A stretch of DNA of 64,000 bases from Legionella sp. (GTDB lineage Bacteria > Pseudomonadota > Gammaproteobacteria > Legionellales > Legionellaceae): contig JARLJQ010000037.1 of the NCBI GenBank assembly GCA_031291115.1, positions 62,001 through 126,000 of the forward strand. Direction: 5' to 3'. This document shows, piece after piece, positions 1 to 6,817 of the stretch. Positions within the stretch are counted from its first letter, which is position 1. Each line of letters starts with the position of its first letter. The notes under the pieces were generated by a model. That model was given only the letters and a program-made list of their open reading frames with translations. It searched no databases and was not told the origin of the DNA. The position numbers were made by a program, and so were the translations under genes.

Positions 1-81
1 TACAAAATGAGTAAAAATTTCATGCTACATCGAATATAATCCCTATATTCCATGTTTCTTTTCTTTGTCACGGATAATAGC

Positions 82-561
82 ATGTCACATTGCCCTTGTG
101 GATCACAAAAAACTTATGAGCGCTGTTGTGGTTTATTTATAGAAACCAAACAGACGCCACAAACACCAGAACAACTGATGCGCTCACGCTACGCGGCTTA
201 TTCACAAGGAAAAACTGATTATATTAAAAACACCATGAAGGGCAAAGCATTAATTGGATTTAATGAATTGGAAGCCCAAGAGTGGGCAAGCCAGGTCACC
301 TGGCTTGGTTTAGAGGTTCTGCATGCAGAACCGACTACGACCGACATTGGTTTTGTCGAGTTTATTGTGCGCCTCATGGAGCATGGCAAACAAAAAATAA
401 TTCACGAATTGAGTGAGTTTCATAAAGAACAAGACATCTGGTTTTATGTCAGTGGGGTTAATAAACAAACCAGCGCAAAAACAAATGCCACAACAATAGC
501 GCGTAATGGTCCTTGTCCTTGTGGCAGCGGTAAGAAATTTAAAAACTGCCACGCAAAATAA
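82..561 (+). CDS. ychJ: YchJ-like SEC-C motif protein
   Basis: Protein of about 159 residues with a cysteine-rich SEC-C zinc motif at each end: CPCGS...CC near residues 4-16 and CPCGSGKKFKNC at the C-terminus. Between them lies the NTF2-like YchJ core (LMRSRYAAYS). This is the UPF0225/YchJ family; its biochemical role is not established and the SEC-C motif is known to bind zinc. An upstream in-frame ATG at 52 exists, but the ATG at 82 begins the conserved N-terminus and has a GGAT element 7 bases upstream. A TATAAT-like hexamer lies at 35-40. The next gene starts 28 bases downstream on the same strand. Confidence 0.85.
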   Translation: MSHCPCGSQKTYERCCGLFIETKQTPQTPEQLMRSRYAAYSQGKTDYIKNTMKGKALIGFNELEAQEWASQVTWLGLEVLHAEPTTTDIGFVEFIVRLMEHGKQKIIHELSEFHKEQDIWFYVSGVNKQTSAKTNATTIARNGPCPCGSGKKFKNCHAK

Positions 562-589
562 CAGATTTAATTATTTAGGCTTTCTATTT

Positions 590-2383
590 ATGAATGGTAA
601 TGTATTACTTAACGTCTTTATTTTTCTTGCGGCGGCCAGCATCATGGTGCCGATTGCCAGCCGCTTTAAATTAGGCTCAGTTCTTGGCTATTTAATTGTA
701 GGGATTCTCATTGGTCCTTTTGGTTTAAAATTAATTGGTAACGCGCAGCAAATCATGCATTTTGCAGAGTTTGGTGTGGTCATGATGTTATTTTTAATCG
801 GCTTGGAATTAGAACCATCCATGCTGTGGAAATTAAGAAAACTCATTGTGGGCTTAGGTGGGTTGCAGGTTATTTTAACAACCAGCGCCTTGATTTGTAT
901 AGGTCTGATGCTAGGTTATGATTGGCGTGCCACAGTAGCAATTAGTATGGCTTTAGCACTTTCATCTACAGCACTGGTCTTGCAAATGCTGCAAGAAAAA
1001 AATCTGCTTAAAACAGCCGAAGGTGAAGCTTCATTTGCCGTCCTACTGCTTCAAGATATTGCAGTAATCCCTATTCTTATTATTATTCCTTTGCTGGAGC
1101 TTAACGGTCATATTCAAATCAACATGCATGAAAATGCTTTTATGATTCAGCTGCCTAAATGGCTTCATGCCATTATGGTTGCCGGAGTTATTGGGTCGAT
1201 TATTTTCATAGGCAATTATCTGTCCCGGTATTTATTTTTTATCATTGCAAAAACCAATTTACGTGAAGTATTTACTGCTTTTTCACTAGCCTTAGTAGTA
1301 GGTATTACTTTATTAATGGAGTTTATCGGTGTTTCCCCGGCTTTAGGCGCGTTCATTTCTGGCGTGGTTTTGGCGAACTCGCAATACAAACACGCGATTG
1401 AAGCGGACATTCAGCCGTTTAAAGGGTTGTTATTGGGTCTATTTTTTATCTCTGTGGGCATGGGTATGGATTTCGCGCTCTTTTCCCAACAAAGCTCGAT
1501 GGTTCTTCTTGCAGTTTTTGCTTTAATGGCGGTAAAAGCGACTGTTTTAATAGTTTTAGGGCGCTTTTTTGATCTTACTAATTTCCAAGCTCTAGGTTTT
1601 GCCTTTGCCTTATCACAAGGTGGTGAGTTTGCCTTTGTTTTATTTCAATACGCTAATACAACCAAGGTAATAAGCCCTGAAACCACAGGCTTCTTTACTC
1701 TTGTAGTCGCCTTATCCATGCTTGCTACGCCCTTTTTAATGCTGCTGTACCACCGTGTTATTTTGCCCCGATTTTTAAGTGTGGTTCCAGAAAACCAATA
1801 CGATTCGATTAATGCAAAAAATGACATTATCCTTGCCGGTTATGGACGTTTTGGACAAATCATTGGTCGTTTACTCAGTGGTGAAAAAGTGAAAATTACT
1901 GTATTGGAAAACAATGCGGAACAAGTGGAGTTACTGCGTAAATTTGGTTATATAGGCTATTTTGGCGATGCCAGCAGATTAGATTTATTACAAAGCGCAG
2001 GAGCTGCGCATGCGAAGTTGTTAATCGTTACCGTAGGAAATGCGGATGCGAATTTAAAAATCGTGCAACTAGCCAAGCAACATTTCCCACACTTAAAAAT
2101 ATACGCCAGAGCGCGTAATCGCCGCCATGCTTATGAGTTGCATAAAGCAGGCGTTGATTATTGCATCAGAGAGCTCCTTGATTCCTCGCTATCGATGACT
2201 AAAGAAATCATGAAGTTTTTAGGTTATAAGGCTGAAGATATTCAGAAAAAAACGAAAGCCTTTAGACAACATGATGAGTCTACATTAATTCAGTCTTTTG
2301 AGTTCTTTGAAACAGAAAGCGACTTGATTAACTTTTCACGTCAAGCTAAGGGTGAACTAGAGCGCATACTGCATTCGAATTAA
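590..2383 (+). CDS. Kef-type K+/H+ antiporter (CPA2) with RCK domain
   Basis: Predicted inner-membrane cation:proton antiporter of 597 residues. The N-terminal ~390 residues are about 12 hydrophobic segments of the Na_H_Exchanger fold (FLIGLELEP, LLQDIAVIPI, SPALGAFISGVVL, ALSQGGEFAFVL). A linker leads to a cytoplasmic RCK/TrkA-N domain with the nucleotide-binding signature GYGRFGQIIGRLL. This layout is that of KefB/KefC, glutathione-gated potassium efflux systems that protect against electrophiles. I cannot separate KefB from KefC and no KefF/KefG partner is beside it. The ATG at 590 was preferred over an upstream start that would overlap ychJ. Confidence 0.88.
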   Translation: MNGNVLLNVFIFLAAASIMVPIASRFKLGSVLGYLIVGILIGPFGLKLIGNAQQIMHFAEFGVVMMLFLIGLELEPSMLWKLRKLIVGLGGLQVILTTSALICIGLMLGYDWRATVAISMALALSSTALVLQMLQEKNLLKTAEGEASFAVLLLQDIAVIPILIIIPLLELNGHIQINMHENAFMIQLPKWLHAIMVAGVIGSIIFIGNYLSRYLFFIIAKTNLREVFTAFSLALVVGITLLMEFIGVSPALGAFISGVVLANSQYKHAIEADIQPFKGLLLGLFFISVGMGMDFALFSQQSSMVLLAVFALMAVKATVLIVLGRFFDLTNFQALGFAFALSQGGEFAFVLFQYANTTKVISPETTGFFTLVVALSMLATPFLMLLYHRVILPRFLSVVPENQYDSINAKNDIILAGYGRFGQIIGRLLSGEKVKITVLENNAEQVELLRKFGYIGYFGDASRLDLLQSAGAAHAKLLIVTVGNADANLKIVQLAKQHFPHLKIYARARNRRHAYELHKAGVDYCIRELLDSSLSMTKEIMKFLGYKAEDIQKKTKAFRQHDESTLIQSFEFFETESDLINFSRQAKGELERILHSN

Positions 2384-2388
2384 GTTAA

Positions 2389-2474
2389 CCGTCGTCCAGA
2401 GCGCAGCGAAGGACCTCCCATCAGATAGCACCGAGCCACCGTTAGGAGGTCCTTCGCTGCGCTCTGGTTGACGG
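2389..2474. repeat. REP-like palindrome, family R1
   Basis: Two perfect 23-bp inverted arms, 2396-2418 and 2445-2467 (CCAGAGCGCAGCGAAGGACC type), flank a 26-bp loop. Related copies occur at 39475-39557 and 39581-39664, with partial copies near 38518-38562 and 18268-18300. The hairpin sits directly after the antiporter stop and could also act as a transcript 3' end. Confidence 0.85.
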
Positions 2475-2534
2475 ATTTCTCACGACGGAACAGCGAAAAT
2501 AAGTACATAATTTTAATTGGAGCAACAAAGCCAC

Positions 2535-3719
2535 ATGATTAATTTTCAGGATATTTCTTTAAAAACCTTTCTTAGCGACTACTGGCAGAAAAAACCTTTA
2601 GTAATTCGTAACGCCATTCCTGATTTTATTAACCCATTATCAGCTGAAGAGTTGGCAGGGCTTGCGCTTGAAGAAGAAATTGAAAGCCGTATTGTTTACG
2701 AAACGCCAAAAACAGCGCCCTTCTGGCATTTAAAACGCGGCCCATTTACCGAGAAAGATTTTAACTCTTTACCTGAAACGCATTGGACTTTACTGGTGCA
2801 AGGTGTAGACAAGTTGATTCCTGACGTTTATGAATTACTCGAACACTTTAATTTTATTCCTCAATGGCGTGTTGACGACATTATGATTAGCTATGCGGCA
2901 CTCAATGGCAGTGTTGGCCCACACTATGATAATTATGATGTGTTTTTATATCAGGCCCAGGGTCGTAGAGAATGGTCATTGACGACTAAAGAATGCAATA
3001 AAGACAATTACATCCAGGATCTGGAACTACGCATCATGAATCGTTTCGCTGTTGAAGAAACCATTATGCTCGAAGAAGGTGACTTGCTTTATCTACCACC
3101 ACATGTTGGCCATTACGGTATTTCCCAATCAGAAGAATGCATGACCTATTCTTTTGGGTATCGCAGCTATGAAGGCCAGGAATTATGGGACAGTCTGGGT
3201 GATTACCTCTCTGAAAAAGGTGCATTTAAGGATTTGTACCAAGATCCTGATTGGTCACATTTAAAAAATACTTCTGAGATTACTCAACCCGCCGTCCAAA
3301 AGGCGCAAAAATTATTAGAGCAATTAATTAATAACGAGCAGTTCATGAAATCCTGGTTTGGCTGCTTTGCAACCCGCCTGGATCAACAATCAGAACAACA
3401 ATTGCCTATGCCTTTGGAAGAGGATGAATTAACGGATCTACCCAGTTTTATTGCTGCATTAAAAAATGGAGTTGATCTCGTACGCGATGCTGCATGTCGT
3501 TTTGCCTATGCGGTCGCAGATAAAGATACAGCTTATCAACTGTATATTAATGGCTGTGAATGGGAGATTAAGGGAGTTAGTCCTGAGCTATTAACTGTAA
3601 TAGCCAATAATCGCTTCTTAAACAGTCAATCCATTAGTGCTTATTTGGATAAAAAAGAGAATCAATTATTTCTTTTTGATATGTGGAAATTACAATGGCT
3701 AGAAATTGAAGAAATCTAA
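2535..3719 (+). CDS. roxA: Ribosomal protein uL16 arginine hydroxylase (cupin/JmjC)
   Basis: 394-residue Fe(II)/2-oxoglutarate oxygenase of the YcfD/RoxA type, which hydroxylates an arginine of ribosomal protein L16. The double-stranded beta-helix core carries the HxD iron-binding motif in GPHYDNYDVF and the distal histidine in PPHVGHYGIS, followed by the family's C-terminal helical and winged-helix extension. A TTG at 2517 opens the frame, but the ATG at 2535 starts the conserved N-terminus (MINFQDI) and is preceded by GGAG. E. coli YcfD is slightly shorter (373 residues). Confidence 0.88.
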   Translation: MINFQDISLKTFLSDYWQKKPLVIRNAIPDFINPLSAEELAGLALEEEIESRIVYETPKTAPFWHLKRGPFTEKDFNSLPETHWTLLVQGVDKLIPDVYELLEHFNFIPQWRVDDIMISYAALNGSVGPHYDNYDVFLYQAQGRREWSLTTKECNKDNYIQDLELRIMNRFAVEETIMLEEGDLLYLPPHVGHYGISQSEECMTYSFGYRSYEGQELWDSLGDYLSEKGAFKDLYQDPDWSHLKNTSEITQPAVQKAQKLLEQLINNEQFMKSWFGCFATRLDQQSEQQLPMPLEEDELTDLPSFIAALKNGVDLVRDAACRFAYAVADKDTAYQLYINGCEWEIKGVSPELLTVIANNRFLNSQSISAYLDKKENQLFLFDMWKLQWLEIEEI

Positions 3720-3722
3720 CCA

Positions 3723-3811
3723 TTGTAGCCATGCTTACCGCTTCTGCAATTTTAAGTAACTGCTATTGTAATCCATTTAAAGGTGTAGAGACACTATTTA
3801 CCTTGACATGA
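3723..3811 (+). pseudogene. Decayed copy of the small lipoprotein gene at 5081
   Basis: Immediately after roxA, about 70 bp repeat the signal-peptide and first mature codons of the small lipoprotein gene at 5081-5218 with a handful of substitutions (reads VAMLTASAILSNC). The start codon is missing, one conserved Cys codon (TGT) has become TTT, and similarity fades after about 3793. It looks like a truncated duplicate rather than a working gene. Confidence 0.65.
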
Positions 3812-3901
3812 ATCTTCCCAATGCGTATAAATGACCTCTGCTAAATATGAAAGAGTGTGATTTACACGCAAAATGTATTTAGTTATAATAAAGGTATAAA
3901 T

Positions 3902-4312
3902 TTGAATAAAATTAAATTAGCTTGTCTTGCTTCGTTACTTTCCCCTTGTTTTGTATATGCTGCATCGCCTTGCGATGGGTTTGAACTTAAAATAAAGAAT
4001 AATTTAGCAGACGACTTATTAGTAACAACCCTAAGATTACATGGTGCAGAGCTTCAACCTGGCGGAATTCAGAAAATTGACAGCAAAACAGCACAGGTTT
4101 TTACCATCAACTCAAGCATAAAAGATGTTCCTATGACTGGTGAATTTGTATTCCATACAATTAGTTTACCAAGCAAAACTGTGACCATTCAATTTACTCT
4201 AAATAATTCCAGTCTTTTTTGTGAACATAGTGATACTTCACCTTCAGGTGACTATTCAATTGAAAAAACTCGTTTACCAGGTTCAGTAAACTATATAATT
4301 AATAATAATTAA
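3902..4312 (+). CDS. Exported hypothetical protein
   Basis: About 136 residues. The TTG start at 3902 is chosen because AAGG lies 7 bases upstream and it gives a clean signal peptide (MNKIKLACLASLL...VYA) cleaved before ASPCDGF; a GTG at 3857 would add 15 residues with no such logic. The mature part is beta-rich, has two cysteines (SPCDG and FCEHS) that could form a disulfide, and no recognised domain. It is probably periplasmic or secreted. Neighbours give no functional hint. Confidence 0.6.
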   Translation: MNKIKLACLASLLSPCFVYAASPCDGFELKIKNNLADDLLVTTLRLHGAELQPGGIQKIDSKTAQVFTINSSIKDVPMTGEFVFHTISLPSKTVTIQFTLNNSSLFCEHSDTSPSGDYSIEKTRLPGSVNYIINNN

Positions 4313-4623
4313 TTATTAAATAAGCTAAGGATAGCATTAATTATCTAGCCAAGGATGGCTTCAATATCTAATTAAAAAAACATCCAGTTCGTCCTACTAC
4401 GTATCAATAAGTACTATTTGAACCTCATCAACTTAATTAAGAGTTAGTCTAAAATCCTGATGCCAATTTGAGAGTTGGTTTGTAATTTACATTATAAAAT
4501 TCCAAAAAATAAAATCTCTCTTGGATTTATCAAGCATAATCAATTAACTGTTAACCATCTGATATAACACAATAATTACTAGTAGTAACTAAACGAAAGA
4601 TATTATAAATAACGGAGTTCACA
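4313..4623. other. A+T-rich intergenic region, nothing recognised
   Basis: No coding sequence or named element recognised. The stretch is A+T rich and must carry the promoter for the lipoprotein gene at 4624, but no convincing -35/-10 pair stands out. Confidence 0.5.
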
Positions 4624-4989
4624 ATGAAATTAAAATTTATGCTATTAACTGTTTCTATATTACACGTTGTTGCATGTACCCACACTCCTTCCGTAGGAGA
4701 AAAAATGTTGAGCCGTTCAAATGAGGCAAGAATATTGAGTGAGCAGTGGACCAATGGTGAGAATCAGGTTAATGAGTCGAAAAAATTAGAACAAAGAAGA
4801 AACAAATTAATTCATTCGGGAAATAAAAAAATTATAAAGGGAAAAAAATTAATCTCAAATGGCGAAAATGAGATTAACAAAGGAAATAAAATGCGTGATC
4901 TAGCGAGGGTTAAATTGGAAAATGGACAACGCCTACAACAAGAAAGCAAATCTCAATTTATCGAACAATATCCTGGTAAATTAGAATAA
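4624..4989 (+). CDS. Small coiled-coil lipoprotein
   Basis: 121 residues. The N-terminus is a lipoprotein signal with lipobox VVAC (Cys18). The rest is highly charged and predicted helical, with imperfect internal repeats of the form GxxxIxKGxKLxxxGE between residues 60 and 100, suggesting a coiled coil or a Lys-rich periplasmic helix in the style of Lpp-like or YgdI-like lipoproteins. No family was recognised. A good AACGGAG-type ribosome site lies just upstream of the ATG. Confidence 0.6.
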   Translation: MKLKFMLLTVSILHVVACTHTPSVGEKMLSRSNEARILSEQWTNGENQVNESKKLEQRRNKLIHSGNKKIIKGKKLISNGENEINKGNKMRDLARVKLENGQRLQQESKSQFIEQYPGKLE

Positions 4990-5080
4990 AGATTTGGTTT
5001 GAAGAATCTAAAAATATTAATTGGTTAAACAGTTAATCCTGACGTATAGTTAGGTATAAACATCATAACAAGGATAAGTC

Positions 5081-5218
5081 GTGAAAAAAATGATACTGCT
5101 TGTAGCCATGCTTGCCGCTTCTGCAATTTTAAGCAACTGCTCTTGTAATCCATGTAAAGGCATAGATGCACCAAGCGAATGCTCTGGTTCTAATAGCTAC
5201 ACTGGTAACTGGTATTAA
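5081..5218 (+). CDS. Very small Cys-rich lipoprotein
   Basis: A 45-codon gene starting with GTG, with AGGA 6 bases upstream. It encodes MKKMILLVAMLAASAILSNC followed by a 25-residue Cys/Ser-rich tail. The hydrophobic segment ending in Cys20 looks like a lipoprotein signal, though Asn at -1 of the lipobox is unusual. The tail has three further cysteines (SCNPCKG and SECSG) that could bind metal or form disulfides. A mutated partial copy lies at 3723-3811, which supports this being a real duplicated gene. Confidence 0.6.
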   Translation: MKKMILLVAMLAASAILSNCSCNPCKGIDAPSECSGSNSYTGNWY

Positions 5219-5316
5219 TTTTAGAAATTAATTAAATGTGCATGGCATATAGGATTAAATAGTGTTTACGAGACATTATAAGATCGCCGCCATGCAACTG
5301 ATGAGATTATTACAGC

Positions 5317-5390
5317 CTCAGCACGAACGGTTTTGTGGGAGGAGGTAGATCTTGTGGATTACTTATCCAGAACTGACGTTAAGTTAGGGC
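5317..5390. repeat. Partial dispersed repeat (family R3 right half)
   Basis: The stretch GGAGGTAGATCTTGTGGATT through CTTATCCAGA...TTAAGTTA is nearly identical to 29310-29362. The inner segment CCTCAGCACGAACGG matches the reverse complement of 29296-29310. A related CACGAACGGTT fragment also occurs near 47035. Confidence 0.6.
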
Positions 5391-5433
5391 ACATCCTCTT
5401 GTTCCAATCTGCTCAGACGCACCCAATGTAAAA

Positions 5434-6423
5434 TCACATAATGACACAAGCGGCTACACAGTTATTATTTTGATGGGTTTTAATTAAAGCCTTGATTGCG
5501 GGTGAGCCGAAATCTGCGGCGGTTTGATTGCCGTTACCGGAGGCGCGAATATTAGGATTAGCTTGTGAATCAAGTAACAGCTGCACTACAGCCATATGAT
5601 TTTTAAAAGCCGCGCGATGCAATGCGGTATTACCGTATTTATCCGTCGCATCCAAATCTGCCCCATGAGTCGTTAAAAATTTTACTGCAAAAGCATCGCC
5701 TTTTTCTGCCGCAGAATATAAAAAAGTAGGCTGTCTATACATCATGAAACTTATATCACTTGCATCACCGAAAATGGCATTCACGTTAGCCTTCGCAGAG
5801 ACCAGTGCTTCAGCAGTAACTAAATGTACACCTGCTAGAGCCAGTTCAAGAGGGTATTTATTGGTTAGCTTTAAATTCATGTGAAGATGGGGTGCTAATA
5901 ACTCTCCCAACTTCAGATGGTCAAAAAAGCTTTTAATACCTATATCTAACGAAGAAGGATAGACTCTACTACTATCAATAACAGCAGTTGTACTCGCCCC
6001 ATTTTCCAGTAAAAAAACTAATGTATCATTTAAGCCATAATAAGCGGCTACGCAAAGTAGCAGATTTTTCGCTTCGGTATTGAACCAAAATTCATTTCTC
6101 GGTCCAAGTGCACCAAGTTCTGACTCTATTTGGGAAAGTCGTTCAGAAGAATCATATACATGTTCCATTATTGCCTTATTTTCAAGTTCGGCCGACTCCG
6201 CTTCTAGTTTTTCTTTCCGCGTTAGGTTTTGAAATTCCGATTCTAATCCACGTATGGTTTCTACATTTGGATTGGGCGAATCTTTTTCTATAGAAATTTT
6301 CAATTGTAATTGTTTTACTTCTGTACGATGCTGTTCGGTACGGAGAGCTAATTTACGTAGCGCAAGTAATAGAGTTTTATCAACTGATTTCATTACTAAT
6401 TCATCGTTTAAATTTATAGGCAT
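5434..6423 (-). CDS. Ankyrin-repeat protein with C-terminal CaaX box (CVIM); candidate effector
   Basis: 329 residues. Residues ~10-95 are charged and helical (coiled coil). Ankyrin repeats follow from about 115, the clearest being GNTALHRAAFKNHMAVVQLLLDSQ preceded by TFLYSAAEKGDAFAVKFLTTHGAD. The protein ends ...NNNCVAACVIM and the stop TGA follows directly (reverse strand, stop at 5434-5436). CVIM is a textbook eukaryotic farnesylation motif, and an extra Cys four residues upstream could be palmitoylated. Legionella translocates several CaaX-bearing effectors through Dot/Icm (AnkB among them), so a host-membrane-anchored effector is the likely role; this is inference. GGGAAG precedes the ATG. 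Confidence 0.8.
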   Translation of the reverse strand: MPINLNDELVMKSVDKTLLLALRKLALRTEQHRTEVKQLQLKISIEKDSPNPNVETIRGLESEFQNLTRKEKLEAESAELENKAIMEHVYDSSERLSQIESELGALGPRNEFWFNTEAKNLLLCVAAYYGLNDTLVFLLENGASTTAVIDSSRVYPSSLDIGIKSFFDHLKLGELLAPHLHMNLKLTNKYPLELALAGVHLVTAEALVSAKANVNAIFGDASDISFMMYRQPTFLYSAAEKGDAFAVKFLTTHGADLDATDKYGNTALHRAAFKNHMAVVQLLLDSQANPNIRASGNGNQTAADFGSPAIKALIKTHQNNNCVAACVIM

Positions 6424-6817
6424 AATGCTTCCCTTTGTTTCTATAAGTTCGCAGAATACTTTAAGGTTCTGACAGCATCAAGATTTTTTTTACTATTTAG
6501 ACACTCATCTTTATTTTAAATTTCGCTCTAAAGTTCACTATTAAAATAGTTTATTTCCTGTTTAAAAACAAAGTGGTAAAGAAGAATATGTAATTTTGTA
6601 ATTATGAAAACTAGAGAACCCGTGTTAGGGTGTTGTGTGGCCTCGAGAATTAGGGCCCCACACAAATTTACACCTTGAACGTTAATTAAAGGATTGCATG
6701 CGATAAAAAGAAAGCGCTAAAAAGGGATTACACCTAACTAAAGCTGCGAAAAAAATTAAATATCCTCGCTATCGATTATATTAACACGTCACCATGAAAC
6801 AAAATAAGGATGTTTGC
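6424..6817. other. Divergent intergenic region
   Basis: Carries the promoters of the divergent ankyrin gene and the secreted BNR protein. No coding sequence was seen. An imperfect G+C-rich hairpin (GTGTGG...CCACAC) lies at about 6633-6665. No PmrA or CpxR box was recognised on either strand. Confidence 0.5.
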
